A stretch of 64,000 nt of DNA from Massilia sp. (GTDB lineage Bacteria > Pseudomonadota > Gammaproteobacteria > Burkholderiales > Burkholderiaceae_D). The notes beneath the pieces were generated by a model. The model searched no databases. It saw only the letters and a list, made by a program, of their open reading frames with translations, and was not told where the DNA came from. Both the position numbers and the translations under genes were made by a program. The stretch covers positions 30,506 to 94,505 of the forward strand of contig JANYGW010000144.1 of the NCBI GenBank assembly GCA_025359245.1, in the 5' to 3' direction. This document shows positions 28,575-37,538 of this stretch, one piece after another (position 1 is the first letter of the stretch; each line of letters starts with the position of its first letter).

Positions 28575-29468
28575 TCAGCGCGCCGTGGCGAGCCTGGCCC
28601 ACAGCCGCGCGCCGAACTGGTTGAGCGCGAGCCCGCCCAGCACCAGCAGGCCGGCGCCGACCTTCCACCATTGCAGCTGTTCGCCCAAAATCAGCGCGGC
28701 GCTGGTCATGCCGGCCACCGGCACCAGCAACGAGAACGGCGCGATGGTGGCGGCCGCATAGCGCCGCATCAGCATCGACCAGATGCCGAAGCCGAGTATC
28801 GTGTTCGGATAGGCCTGGAACAGCACCGTGAGCAGCGACTTGAGGCCGAAGTTGTGCGCCGCCAGCTGCCACGCGGCGCGCCCTTCCATCAGCCACGACG
28901 CCAGCAGCAGCGGCGGGGCGGCCAGCAGCGAGCCCCATACCACCAGCGACAGCGCGTTCACTTGCCCCATTTTCTTGGTGGTGATATTGGCCAGCGCCCA
29001 GCACAAGCCGGCCAGCACGACCAGCACGAAGCCGATCAGCGTGGCCTGGCTGTCGAGGTGGGCCGCGACCAGCCCCATGCCGCCCAGCGCCACCAGCGCG
29101 CCGACCAGCTGCACCGCCTTGGGCCGCTCGCCCAGCATCAGCACCGCCAGAGCGATCGTGAAGAAGGCCTGCAGCTGGATCACCAGCGACGCCAGCCCCG
29201 CCGGCAGTCCGAGCTTGATGCCGGAAAAAAGCAGCGTGAATTGCAAAGCGAACTGGAATATGCCGTAGGTGAGCACCAGCGGCCACGCCGCCTGCGGGCG
29301 CTTGACGAAGAATACCAGCGGCAGCGCCGCGAACAGGAGGCGCAGCGCGGTGAACAGCACCGGCGGCAGGTCCTGCAGCCCGATCTTGATCACGACGAAA
29401 TTGACGCCCCAGATGGTGACCACGGCAAGGGCGGTCAGGATGTCGGCTGGGGTCATCGTGGTCTTCAT
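28575..29468 (-). CDS. EamA / DMT superfamily transporter (10 TM)
   Basis: A 297-residue drug/metabolite transporter. Ten hydrophobic helices form two EamA repeats; the N-terminal ALAVVTIWGVNFVVIKIGL is typical of the YdcZ/RhtA/EamA type amino-acid or metabolite exporters. The substrate cannot be predicted. The gene lies 24 bp downstream of the SDR gene on the same strand and may share its transcript. Confidence 0.9.
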   Translation of the reverse strand: MKTTMTPADILTALAVVTIWGVNFVVIKIGLQDLPPVLFTALRLLFAALPLVFFVKRPQAAWPLVLTYGIFQFALQFTLLFSGIKLGLPAGLASLVIQLQAFFTIALAVLMLGERPKAVQLVGALVALGGMGLVAAHLDSQATLIGFVLVVLAGLCWALANITTKKMGQVNALSLVVWGSLLAAPPLLLASWLMEGRAAWQLAAHNFGLKSLLTVLFQAYPNTILGFGIWSMLMRRYAAATIAPFSLLVPVAGMTSAALILGEQLQWWKVGAGLLVLGGLALNQFGARLWARLATAR

Positions 29469-29492
29469 GGCTGTCGATTATGAAGCAATTTG

Positions 29493-30224
29493 CTACCACT
29501 TGCCGGCGCTCATGCCGCCGTCGACCGTGAGCACCGCGCCGGTGGAAAAATTGGAGCCGGTCAGGTAGAGCACCGCGTCGACGATATGCTGCGTGCTGCC
29601 GATCCTGCCGAGCGGCGCCAGTCCTGCGAGGAAGGCGTGGTTCTCGGCCGGATGCATCGGCGTGTCGATGATCCCTGGCGCGACTGCGTTGACCTTGATG
29701 TTGTGCGGCGCCAGCTCAATCGCCAGCGCGCGCGTGGCGCTGTTGATGCCGCCCTTGATCAGCACCGGCAGCAGCGCCGGCACGCTGGCATTCGGCTGGA
29801 GCGCCAGGCTCGCGCTGATGTTGAGGATATGGCCGCCGCCGTTGCCTTGCATGTGGCGCGCCGCTTCCTGGGTCGGGTAGACGAAGCCCATCAGGTTGGT
29901 CGCGACCATCTGCTCGACGTCGGCGCTGGTGTAGTCGGTCACCGGCTTGGGCATGAACAGGCCGGCGTTGTTGACCAGGATGCCGACCCGCCCGAAGCGC
30001 GCCGCCGCTTCGGCAAACAGGCGTTGTGCGGTGGCCGGTGCGGCGATGTCGCCTGCCACGGCCAGCACGCGCGATGGGTGGCCCAGCCGCTCGGCGGCGC
30101 CGGCCAGGCGCGCGGCATCGCGCCCGTTGATGACGACGTTGTCGCCCCGTTCGAGGAAGGCGGCAGCCAGTGCCAGGCCGATGCCGCTCGAGGCCCCGGT
30201 AATGATGACGGTGGTGGTGGTCAT
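29493..30224 (-). CDS. SDR family oxidoreductase lacking the canonical Tyr
   Basis: A 243-residue Rossmann protein. The NAD(P)-binding TGASSGIG, the NNAG motif (ILVNNAGLF), the catalytic-Ser region (ILNISASL) and a Lys (LIKGGINSATRAL) are present. At the Tyr position of YxxxK the sequence is PVLIK, so the usual general acid is absent; other SDRs with this VPxxLxxLxKGG pattern seem to share this. It is cotranscribed with a 4-oxalocrotonate tautomerase-like gene 11 bp upstream and is divergent from a LysR regulator. Confidence 0.9.
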   Translation of the reverse strand: MTTTTVIITGASSGIGLALAAAFLERGDNVVINGRDAARLAGAAERLGHPSRVLAVAGDIAAPATAQRLFAEAAARFGRVGILVNNAGLFMPKPVTDYTSADVEQMVATNLMGFVYPTQEAARHMQGNGGGHILNISASLALQPNASVPALLPVLIKGGINSATRALAIELAPHNIKVNAVAPGIIDTPMHPAENHAFLAGLAPLGRIGSTQHIVDAVLYLTGSNFSTGAVLTVDGGMSAGKW

Positions 30225-30235
30225 GTGCGTGTCCT

Positions 30236-30442
30236 TTACGTTGATTGGGTGGCGCGCAGCTTGGTCACCGTCTGGCCCGACACGCCCCAATTGTCGGTAT
30301 CGATTTCGTCGATGACGACGAAGGTGCTGCCCGGCGCCTTGTCCAGCACCTGCGTCAGCAGCGCGGTCACGCCGGCGATCAGGGCCGCCTTGTGTTCGGC
30401 CGTAACGCCGCCGCGGGTGATTTTGATATTTACGTATGGCAT
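30236..30442 (-). CDS. Tautomerase (4-oxalocrotonate tautomerase family)
   Basis: A 68-residue protein whose mature N-terminus would be the catalytic Pro (MPYVNIKITRGG). The small size and TFVVIDEIDTDNWGVSG fit the 4-OT family, which forms trimers or hexamers and acts on ketonised muconate-like or haloacrylate substrates. AAGGAG precedes the ATG. It leads the SDR/DMT transcript and is divergent from the LysR gene, whose product is the likely regulator. Confidence 0.92.
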   Translation of the reverse strand: MPYVNIKITRGGVTAEHKAALIAGVTALLTQVLDKAPGSTFVVIDEIDTDNWGVSGQTVTKLRATQST

Positions 30443-30548
30443 TTGAATCTCCTTTTGAAGTAAGGAGTCCAGTATATTTATGCCGTTCGTGTCGATAAAG
30501 ATGCGGAAAACCATTACACTTTTGACTTCATGTAACTAATTGGATGCC

Positions 30549-31493
30549 ATGAAACGCCAGTTCGACGATATTTTGCTTGGCAGCATAGAGCTGTTCTGCC
30601 TGGCCGCCGAGTTCAAAAGCTTTACCGCGGCCGCGGTCGAGGCCGGGGTGACGCCGGCCGCCGTGAGCCGCTCGGTGTCGCGCCTCGAAGAGCGGCTCGG
30701 CGTGCGCCTGTTCGTGCGCACCACGCGCCAGGTCCGGCTGACCGATCCGGGCCAGGCGTATTTCGCGCAGTGCCGCGAGGCGCTCGGGCGCCTGGTCGAA
30801 GCCGAGCGCGAGGTCACCGGGCAGCAGCTGGCGCCGTCCGGGGTGCTGCGCATCAGCGTACCGACGCCGTACGGCCACTGCCGCGTGCTGCCGATGCTGG
30901 GCGACTACCGCGCGTTGCATCCGCAGGTGCAGGTCGAGGTCCACTTGAGCAACCGGAATATCGATTTCGCCGAAGAGGGCTATGACCTGGCGATCCGCGT
31001 GCGTCCGCCGCCCGATTCGAACCTGATCGCCCGCAAGCTCGAAGATGCGCAGCTGGTGGTGGTGGCCACGCCGGCTTATCTGGCGCGCTGCGGCACGCCG
31101 GCCACGCTGGCCGACCTGGCCGCGCATGACTGCATCCAGTTCGAGCTGCCCAGCAGCGGGCGCCGCATCAGCTGGATGTTCCGCCAGCAGGGCGTCGATG
31201 TTGAGCTGCCGACCACGGGCAGCTATTGCCTGTCGGACGACGTGCTTGGCTGCGTCACGCTGGTGCGCCACGGCGCAGGGCTGTTGCAGACCTATCGCTA
31301 TATCGTCGAAGCCGACCTTGCAGCGGGTGCGCTGGTCGAGGTTTTGCAGGATTGCGCGGGGCGTTCGCGGCCGGTCACATTGCTGTATCCGCAGAACCGC
31401 CATGTGCCGCTGCGGGTGCGCAGCTTTGTCGATTTCCTGGTCAAAAGGCTCGCCAGCCCGATGCTATACTCGCCGCACATCAAGGAGGGCTGA
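30549..31493 (+). CDS. LysR family transcriptional regulator
   Basis: A 314-residue regulator. Helix-turn-helix at residues about 15-60 ([20 protein letters not shown]), then a substrate-binding domain that resembles the CrgA/AaeR-like group ([21 protein letters not shown]). The ATG at 30549 is preferred over an in-frame TTG at 30540. It is divergent from the tautomerase-SDR transcript (106-bp gap) and is followed directly by an SMR transporter gene. Confidence 0.94.
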   Translation: MKRQFDDILLGSIELFCLAAEFKSFTAAAVEAGVTPAAVSRSVSRLEERLGVRLFVRTTRQVRLTDPGQAYFAQCREALGRLVEAEREVTGQQLAPSGVLRISVPTPYGHCRVLPMLGDYRALHPQVQVEVHLSNRNIDFAEEGYDLAIRVRPPPDSNLIARKLEDAQLVVVATPAYLARCGTPATLADLAAHDCIQFELPSSGRRISWMFRQQGVDVELPTTGSYCLSDDVLGCVTLVRHGAGLLQTYRYIVEADLAAGALVEVLQDCAGRSRPVTLLYPQNRHVPLRVRSFVDFLVKRLASPMLYSPHIKEG

Positions 31494-31494
31494 C

Positions 31495-31815
31495 ATGGCT
31501 TGGGTCTATCTGTTTATCGCGGGCTTGCTGGAAATCGGTTGGGCCGTGGGCCTCAAGTACACGCACGGTTTCACCAGGCTGACGCCGTCGGTATTGACGC
31601 TGGTGTCGATGGCCGGCAGCATGGGCATGCTGGGCCTGGCGCTGCGCCAGTTGCCGCTGGGGACAGCGTATGCCGTGTGGACCGGGATCGGCACAGTTGG
31701 CACGGCGATCGCGGGGATGATCTTGCTGGGCGAGCCATCCGGCGCGCTGCGGCTCGGCTGCATCGCGCTGATCGTGGCAGGGATATTCGGTTTGAAGCTG
31801 TTGACGCCGGCGTGA
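31495..31815 (+). CDS. sugE: SMR family transporter, SugE/Gdx type
   Basis: A 106-residue four-helix small multidrug resistance protein. Glu13 in [15 protein letters not shown] is the proton/substrate site; the [14 protein letters not shown] and [14 protein letters not shown] segments favour the SugE (guanidinium or quaternary ammonium exporter) branch over EmrE. AAGGAGG lies inside the end of the LysR gene, one base separates the LysR stop from the ATG, and the pair is surely cotranscribed. No guanidine riboswitch was seen. Confidence 0.92.
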   Translation: MAWVYLFIAGLLEIGWAVGLKYTHGFTRLTPSVLTLVSMAGSMGMLGLALRQLPLGTAYAVWTGIGTVGTAIAGMILLGEPSGALRLGCIALIVAGIFGLKLLTPA

Positions 31816-31894
31816 CTCCGGCTATGTTCAATTCCACAGCGCCGCGCGGATTTCTGTACAAGACAAGCCGCCCCGCGCGCGCTATTCTGGCCCC

Positions 31895-32827
31895 ATGAAC
31901 ACGATCTCCATCATCGACTCCCATACCGGCGGCGAACCGACCCGCCTGATCATCGCCGGCGGCCCTGACCTGGGCAGCGGCCCGTTGGCCGAACGCCTGG
32001 CCCGTTTTCGCGACGACTTCGACCATGTCCGCTCGGCCGTGGTGTGCGAGCCGCGCGGCTCCGACGTGCTGGTCGGCGCGCTGCTGTGCGAGCCGCACGC
32101 GCTCGACTGCGTGGCCGGCGTCATCTTCTTCAACAACGTCGCCTATCTCGGCATGTGCGGGCACGGCATGATCGGCGTGGTCGCCTCGCTGGCCTTCCTC
32201 GGCCGCCTGGCGCCGGGCCGGCACCGGATCGACACGCCGGTTGGCGTGGTCGAAGCCGAACTGCATGCCGACGGCAGCGTCACGATCGATAACGTCGCCT
32301 CGTACCGCAGCCAGGCCGCGCTGCGCGTGCAGGTGCCCGGCCATGGCGAAGTGGCCGGCGACGTGGCCTGGGGCGGCAACTGGTTCTTCCTGGTGGGCGA
32401 TCATGGGCTGGATCTGTGCGTGTCGAATGTCGAAGCGTTGACCGCTTTTGCGTGCGCCGTGCGCGCAGCGCTCGAAGCGAACGGCATCTGCGGCGACGGC
32501 GGCGCCCTGATCGATCACATTGAATTATTCGCGCCTTCGCGCAGCGGGGCCGATTGCCAGAATTTCGTGCTCTGTCCCGGCAAAGCCTACGATCGTTCGC
32601 CGTGCGGCACCGGCACCAGCGCCAAGCTGGCCTGCCTGGCCGCCGACGGCGAACTGGAAGACGGTGCGCTGTGGCGCCAGGAGAGCGTGATCGGCAGCGT
32701 GTTCGAGGCGAGCTACCGGCGCGACGGCGAGCGCATCCTGCCCAGCATCCGCGGCAAGGCCTGGGTCAATGCCCAGGCCAGCTTGCTGTTCGATGACAGC
32801 GACCCCTTTGTGTGGGGCATCCGCTAG
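31895..32827 (+). CDS. Proline racemase family, probable 4-hydroxyproline 2-epimerase
   Basis: A 310-residue cofactor-independent epimerase. Both catalytic cysteines are present: Cys88 (MCGHG) and Cys237 ([10 protein letters not shown]), which excludes the trans-3-hydroxyproline dehydratases that carry Thr at the second position. The N-terminal [12 protein letters not shown] is characteristic. The expected partner genes (D-amino-acid dehydrogenase, aldehyde dehydrogenase, dihydrodipicolinate synthase homologue) are not present in the window. Confidence 0.92.
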   Translation: MNTISIIDSHTGGEPTRLIIAGGPDLGSGPLAERLARFRDDFDHVRSAVVCEPRGSDVLVGALLCEPHALDCVAGVIFFNNVAYLGMCGHGMIGVVASLAFLGRLAPGRHRIDTPVGVVEAELHADGSVTIDNVASYRSQAALRVQVPGHGEVAGDVAWGGNWFFLVGDHGLDLCVSNVEALTAFACAVRAALEANGICGDGGALIDHIELFAPSRSGADCQNFVLCPGKAYDRSPCGTGTSAKLACLAADGELEDGALWRQESVIGSVFEASYRRDGERILPSIRGKAWVNAQASLLFDDSDPFVWGIR

Positions 32828-32835
32828 TTCGCTGC

Positions 32836-33816
32836 CTATTCAGTGTGGCGGTCGAAATCGGTGTTCGGCCGCGTCATGTAGAACCACTCGTTGTTCGGCA
32901 CCGCATTCACGTCGGGGAACAGGATCTTGCCGTCGAATTCGGCCGTGACAGGCGTGCCATCGGCGCGCGTGCCGATCAGGTCGCCCTTGGCCAGCGCGTC
33001 GAAGCTGGACCACACACGGCTGAACTGGTCGCCCTCGGCCAGCTTGTCGTGCACCGCCACCATCGACAGCGACTCCATGGCGTCGAGCGCGATCGGGGCC
33101 GGCTCGGGCGCGTCGATGATCTTCAGGAAGGCGAGCGTGTTCATGATCGCGCGGTAGGCGACATCGGGCGCGGCCGGATCGAAGTGCTGCCCGCATTCGA
33201 GCGTGAGTGCGTAGCCGCCGGTGGTGCGCATGTATTCGGTGGTGCCGTAGCCGTAGCGCAGCACCGTTTCGAGCTGCGCCGATCCGCTGCCTTGCATGCG
33301 GCGCTGCACGCCCTGGCCGTAAGTCGCCAGCCAGCCGTCGACAAAGCGGCTCACGCCCAGGCGGCGCGCCAGCGCACGTTCTTTTTCGGCGTGCTTGAAC
33401 GGCTGCAGCGGCCCGCCGTTGTTGCGCGGCCCGACCATCACGAACGGCTGGCTCTGGGCGTTAAACGAATGCAGGTCGAGCAGCACGTCATGCTGCGTGA
33501 GCAGGGGACAGAGCCAGTTGGCGATCTGGTCTTCGAAGTCCTGCGGCGCGTCCTTGGGGAACAGGTTGCGGTTCAGGTTGCGCTCGCCCGAGCGCCGGTT
33601 CAGCTGGTAGGCGAGCGGATTGGTGATCGGGACGAAGGTCACGCTGCCGGCGCGCACCAGCAACTGGCCGCTGTCGATCTCGGCCATCACGCGCCCGATC
33701 GCCTTGGTGCCGCAGGTCTCGTTGCCGTGCACCGCCCCGGTGATGATCAGGCGCGGGCCGCTGGCCAGGCCGGTGTAGTTGATCGATTTGAACTGCAGGT
33801 CGCGTGCGCTGGTCAT
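32836..33816 (-). CDS. Succinylglutamate desuccinylase / aspartoacylase family deacylase
   Basis: A 326-residue M14-like zinc deacylase. Zinc ligands are His and Glu in GAVHGNETCG and a distal His in LLDLHSF; NRNLFP provides the substrate carboxylate contact seen in aspartoacylases. The ATG at 33816 (MTSARDLQF) is used rather than the longer open frame. It is convergent with the epimerase gene (8-bp gap) and divergent from the acyltransferase gene. Acyl-amino acid specificity is not predictable. Confidence 0.88.
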   Translation of the reverse strand: MTSARDLQFKSINYTGLASGPRLIITGAVHGNETCGTKAIGRVMAEIDSGQLLVRAGSVTFVPITNPLAYQLNRRSGERNLNRNLFPKDAPQDFEDQIANWLCPLLTQHDVLLDLHSFNAQSQPFVMVGPRNNGGPLQPFKHAEKERALARRLGVSRFVDGWLATYGQGVQRRMQGSGSAQLETVLRYGYGTTEYMRTTGGYALTLECGQHFDPAAPDVAYRAIMNTLAFLKIIDAPEPAPIALDAMESLSMVAVHDKLAEGDQFSRVWSSFDALAKGDLIGTRADGTPVTAEFDGKILFPDVNAVPNNEWFYMTRPNTDFDRHTE

Positions 33817-33905
33817 TACGTGGAGGTCCTCAAGGTTCGGTGCGACCCTTATTTTATCGGGAATCGCTGGCGCGTGTTGAAGTCGCATGGCATGATCGCC
33901 GCTTC

Positions 33906-35012
33906 ATGAAAACCGCCGCCCCAACTCCCCGCAACCACGGCCTCGACACGCTGCGCGCGCTCGCGATCGTGCTGGTGGTGCTGCACCACTACGTGCTGTT
34001 CGTCAGCCGCGCCGACACCTTCGGCTGGGTAGGGCGGATCGGCTGGGTCGGCGTGGACCTGTTCTTTGCGCTGTCGGGTTATTTGATCGGCAACCAGATC
34101 TTCGGCGCGCTGCGCAGCGAAGCCGGATTCTCGCTGCCGCGCTTCTATGCGCGCCGGCTGCTGCGCACCCTGCCCAATTTCTACGTGGTGCTGGCGCTGT
34201 ACTACTTGTGGCCGTGGTTCCGCCATGGCGCGCCGTTGCTGCCGGTGTGGAAATTCCTGACCTTCACGCAGAACATCAACCTGACCCCGGGCACCGCGTT
34301 CTCGCATGCCTGGTCGCTGTGCATCGAGGAGCAGTTCTACATGCTGCTTCCGGCGCTGGCGCTGCTGCTGGCCGTGCTGCGCCTGCCGCTGCGCTGGGCT
34401 TGGGGCGTGGTCGCGCTGGCTTTTGCGGCCGGGATGGCGGTGCGCTACCAGGTGTGGAATACGGTCTACGAACAGGGCTGGTACTACAAATACATCTACT
34501 ATTCGAGCTTGTGCCGCTTCGATGAGCTGGTGGCCGGGGTGGCGCTGGCGGTGCTGAAGAACTATCACGTGCGCGCCTGGCGCGGCCTGACCGCGCATGG
34601 CAACCTGGCGCTGGCTGCCGGCAGCGTCGTCCTCGGCGCGGCGTTCTGGCTGTTCCTGCGCGAGCGCGAGGCGCTGCCGATCACGGTACTGGGCTTTCCG
34701 CTGCTGGCGCTCGGCTTCGCGCTGCTGATCCTGGCGGCACTGGGCGACAAGAGCATCCTGCGCAGCGTCCGCATTCCCGGCGCCGCCAGCCTGGCCTTGT
34801 GGTCCTACGCGATCTACCTGACCCACAAGCAGCTCGGCATCCTGGCCCGTGATCCGCTCGAGCAGGCCGGCTACGGCCCCGAGTCGCTGATGGCAATCGG
34901 GCTGGTGATGGCGGCCAGCGTGCTGTCGGGATGGCTGCTGTACCGCGTCGTGGAGACGCCGTTCATGAAACTGCGCGAACGCTGGGTGCCGACCAATTTC
35001 AGCAAGGCTTGA
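33906..35012 (+). CDS. Acyltransferase family 3 (OafA/YrhL-type) membrane protein
   Basis: A 368-residue integral membrane acyltransferase with about ten helices. The catalytic-type segment RALAIVLVVLHHY (His pair), RFYARRLLRTLPNFY and HAWSLCIEEQFY are hallmarks of the family that O-acylates exopolysaccharide, lipopolysaccharide or peptidoglycan sugars. The ATG at 33906 is chosen because upstream residues are not membrane-like. No glycan biosynthesis genes are nearby. Confidence 0.92.
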   Translation: MKTAAPTPRNHGLDTLRALAIVLVVLHHYVLFVSRADTFGWVGRIGWVGVDLFFALSGYLIGNQIFGALRSEAGFSLPRFYARRLLRTLPNFYVVLALYYLWPWFRHGAPLLPVWKFLTFTQNINLTPGTAFSHAWSLCIEEQFYMLLPALALLLAVLRLPLRWAWGVVALAFAAGMAVRYQVWNTVYEQGWYYKYIYYSSLCRFDELVAGVALAVLKNYHVRAWRGLTAHGNLALAAGSVVLGAAFWLFLREREALPITVLGFPLLALGFALLILAALGDKSILRSVRIPGAASLALWSYAIYLTHKQLGILARDPLEQAGYGPESLMAIGLVMAASVLSGWLLYRVVETPFMKLRERWVPTNFSKA

Positions 35013-35031
35013 CCGATGCGTCCGATGATGG

Positions 35032-35106
35032 TGATACAGTTTTCCATGCTATCGATGCTGGGCCGTATCATGCTTGTACCTCGATGATGGCGAACGCCGT
35101 CGCCAT
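35032..35106. repeat. Upstream copy of a 75-bp imperfect direct repeat
   Basis: Ungapped alignment with 35655-35729 gives 54 of 75 identical bases, including identical blocks CCGTATCATG, CCTCGATGATG and CGAACGCCG. Read on the minus strand it encodes MATAFAIIEV, a relic of the C-terminus of the neighbouring protein (MPAAFDIIEA). It therefore marks a duplicated gene end. Confidence 0.7.
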
Positions 35107-35182
35107 AGTGTGCAGGATCGACACTGTCATAGTCTGGTTCAGGAGTTAGGCGAACGCCGTTACGGCGAAAAGGAAAATAATA

Positions 35183-35638
35183 ATGATGTCCATGCACGAC
35201 GATTTGTTCGGAGCGCTGTCACTTCAGGCGCTTCATTATTGTGGGGAATGCGATGTGCCATTCTTCGGTGAGTCGACGGTTTGCGGCTTATCCATTAGCA
35301 CGGATGAGGATCTACAGATTCAAGATGAACAACGGGAGGTTTTCGTTGATTTCATGAAGCACAAGGAACTCTACGCACAACAAGCCGAAATTGCACTTTT
35401 TCATTATTATTTGAGCGAGCGCGATGACTTGGATGATGAAAGTGCCCCAATGATCACCGAGGTCGGCCAGCTCAAGAACATGATAGAGGCGGTAGGGGTG
35501 ACCATTTTTCAATCCGAATTGTTCGGAAGAAGTTTTGGCTTAGCCTACGGGTGCACGTGGAATGATAGAGACCTCGGCGTACGGTTTGTTGATGGTTTGG
35601 TTGTTAAGGCAGGCGATCAGTGCATTATTCGTTATTAG
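35183..35638 (+). CDS. Low-GC hypothetical protein (DUF6985-like)
   Basis: A 151-residue acidic cytoplasmic protein. GC content and codon use are clearly lower than in all neighbours (many AT-ending codons), a sign of horizontal transfer. The pattern LYAQQAEIALFHYYLSERDD and the ending TWNDRDLGVRFVDGLVVKAG resemble DUF6985-type proteins, which often occur beside polymorphic toxins as candidate immunity proteins; no toxin is visible here. AGGA lies 8 nt before the ATG. The gene is enclosed by two copies of a 75-bp imperfect repeat. Confidence 0.75.
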   Translation: MMSMHDDLFGALSLQALHYCGECDVPFFGESTVCGLSISTDEDLQIQDEQREVFVDFMKHKELYAQQAEIALFHYYLSERDDLDDESAPMITEVGQLKNMIEAVGVTIFQSELFGRSFGLAYGCTWNDRDLGVRFVDGLVVKAGDQCIIRY

Positions 35639-35653
35639 CCAGTACTGCTTTTA

Positions 35654-35694
35654 ATGATACGGTTTTTGCCACTTTGATGGCGGGACCGTATCAT
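35654..35694. terminator. Inverted repeat between convergent genes
   Basis: Perfect 9-bp arms ATGATACGG and CCGTATCAT enclose a 23-nt loop, located 15 bp after the low-GC gene and 2 bp beyond the stop of the convergent minus-strand gene. It may act as a bidirectional terminator though it lacks a strong T-run. A degenerate version is part of the upstream repeat copy. Confidence 0.45.
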
Positions 35695-35729
35695 GTTCAC
35701 GCCTCGATGATGTCGAACGCCGCCGGCAT
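35655..35729. repeat. Downstream copy of a 75-bp imperfect direct repeat
   Basis: This copy covers the inverted repeat and the last 11 codons of the minus-strand gene ending at 35697. It is the intact version; the partner at 35032-35106 is the degenerate one. The offset between the copies is 623 bp. Confidence 0.7.
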
Positions 35730-36143
35730 CTGGCCCAGGTAGCCGATCACCGCCTGCGCGTCGCCGTCGCTGTTGACGATCACCGAGCGCAGGCCCGGCA
35801 CCGCTTCGGCCGTGTGCGGGTTGCGGTAGGCGTTGATCAGCAGCGCCACCAGGTCGACCGGATTGCCGCACGAGCGGCGCATGCGCATCTCGATCACTTC
35901 GAGCAGCGCGCGCTGCATGCGCGGCGTCGGGCAGTCGATATGGACGAAGATGCTCGGCGTGTTGGCGATCCGTTCGCAGATCGAGCGTTCGATCTGGTCC
36001 GGCTTGAGGTCGGACGCGATGTCGAAATAAGCGGCATTCCAGCGGGTGCGCGCGTTCGGGTGGCCGGGCGGGAAGGAATCGACAGTGTCGAAACCGCACA
36101 CGCGGCTGAGCCATCGCAATGCTTGGGTCAGGAGTGGAAACAT
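35697..36143 (-). CDS. Conserved hypothetical protein
   Basis: A 148-residue protein I do not recognise. It starts with an amphipathic helix (MFPLLTQALRWLSRVCGF) and continues with HPNARTRWNAAYFDIASDLKP, a basic middle (MRMRRSCGNPVDLVALLINAY) and a C-terminal AAFDIIEA. No signal peptide. A relic of the same C-terminal coding sequence is found 620 bp away, so a paralogue once existed beside it. It is divergent from the DUF898 gene. Confidence 0.7.
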   Translation of the reverse strand: MFPLLTQALRWLSRVCGFDTVDSFPPGHPNARTRWNAAYFDIASDLKPDQIERSICERIANTPSIFVHIDCPTPRMQRALLEVIEMRMRRSCGNPVDLVALLINAYRNPHTAEAVPGLRSVIVNSDGDAQAVIGYLGQMPAAFDIIEA

Positions 36144-36302
36144 GGCGCCAGTGTAGCGCAACTGGCCGAACCGTTCCGGCCGATGTTTTTTTTTCAACAA
36201 TGCCCATTCCTCCGTGACATTTGTCCGGCGTCGGTTGATAATCGTGCAACTCTGGCCGCGCGCCGTATTGACACATTTTTTGACGAAGCCAGATCCACAC
36301 CG

Positions 36303-37538
36303 ATGACCGCGAGTGAACCAGATTTCGAACCGCTGCCCGAGTTCGAGCTTGACGATTACCAGGCCCCGCCGCGCCCGGCACCGGCTGACGCCACGCCGCC
36401 GCGGCGCGCCGAAAAAAAGGCCCTGGGCCCGCTGACGCTCAAGTTCACCGGCACCGGCGAAGAATATTTTCGGATCTGGGTCGTCAACCTGCTGCTGACG
36501 ATCATGACGCTGGGCGTGTATTCGGCCTGGGCCAAGGTGCGCCGGCTCCAGTATTTTTACCGCAATACGCGGCTCGACGACGCCACCTTCGACTACCACG
36601 GCAAGCCCAAAGCCATCCTCAAGGGGCGCCTGCTGGCGCTGTTCCTGGTCGTCGCCTACAAGGTCGCGTTCGAAATCTATCCCCCTGCGGCAGGCGGTGT
36701 CGCGCTGGTGCTGGTGGCGCTGGTGCCATGGCTGCTGGCGCGTTCGTTCCGCTTCAAGATGGTCAACTCCAGCTATCGCGGCCTGCGCTTTCATTTCACC
36801 GGCAGCGCCATCGACGCCTACAAGATGCTCAGCCTGTTCCCGGTGCTGGCCGCGTTTATCGTGTTCTTCGGCTGGAACGTCGCCGTTTCCGGGCGCGGAC
36901 AGATCGGCATGGGCACCGTGGTGCTTGGCCTGGCGCTGCTGGTGCTGATCGTGTGCACGGTCCCGCTGGGCCACTACCTGCTCAAGCGCTTCCAGCACAA
37001 CAATGCGTATTTTGGCCAGACGCCGGTGTTTTTCGACGCCAGGCCGGCAGAATTTTTCAAGATCTATGCCAAGGCGGTCGGCTTCCTGATGCTCGGCACC
37101 GTGTCCGCCGGTATTTTCGCCGCGCTGACCCACAACGCCTTCGAGTACGTCAAGGCGACCATGTTCGGCTGGTTCTTCACGCTGTTGTACGGCGTGGGCA
37201 GCGCCTACGCCTTGTACCTGTTCGTCACGCCGTTCCTGCAAAGCCGGATCCAGAACCTGGTGTGGAAGCATACCGAACTGGCCGGACACCGCTTCACCAG
37301 CCGCGTGACCGCGCGCCGCCTGTTGTGGATCCATTCGACCAACCTGCTGCTGGTGGCGCTGACGCTCGGCCTGTACAAACCGTTCGCCCAGATCCGCGTG
37401 ATGAAGTACCGGGTCGAATCGCTGACGCTGGTCCCGGACGGCAGCCTGGAAGACTTCATGTGCAATCACGCCGGCGACAACGCCAGCGCCCTGGCCCAGG
37501 AAACCGGTGACCTGTTCGATATCGAGATCGCCTTATGA
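36303..37538 (+). CDS. DUF898 (YjgN) family membrane protein
   Basis: A 411-residue protein with an acidic/proline-rich N-terminal tail and about six to eight hydrophobic helices in residues 55-350. The DUF898 repeats are visible: FTGTGEEYFRIWVVNLLLTIMTLGVYSAWAKVRR and again RRLLWIHSTNLLLVALTLGLYKPFAQIRVMKY (here quoted as family-type segments only in part: TLGVYSAWAKVRR and TLGLYKPFAQIR). Function unknown. Its stop overlaps the M48 peptidase start by 4 bp, a pairing common in this family, so the two proteins probably act together at the inner membrane. Confidence 0.92.
   Translation: MTASEPDFEPLPEFELDDYQAPPRPAPADATPPRRAEKKALGPLTLKFTGTGEEYFRIWVVNLLLTIMTLGVYSAWAKVRRLQYFYRNTRLDDATFDYHGKPKAILKGRLLALFLVVAYKVAFEIYPPAAGGVALVLVALVPWLLARSFRFKMVNSSYRGLRFHFTGSAIDAYKMLSLFPVLAAFIVFFGWNVAVSGRGQIGMGTVVLGLALLVLIVCTVPLGHYLLKRFQHNNAYFGQTPVFFDARPAEFFKIYAKAVGFLMLGTVSAGIFAALTHNAFEYVKATMFGWFFTLLYGVGSAYALYLFVTPFLQSRIQNLVWKHTELAGHRFTSRVTARRLLWIHSTNLLLVALTLGLYKPFAQIRVMKYRVESLTLVPDGSLEDFMCNHAGDNASALAQETGDLFDIEIAL

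Noticed and set aside
31495..31815. Guanidine riboswitch for the SugE-type gene
   Set aside because: The gene begins one base after the LysR stop; there is no leader long enough to hold a riboswitch.
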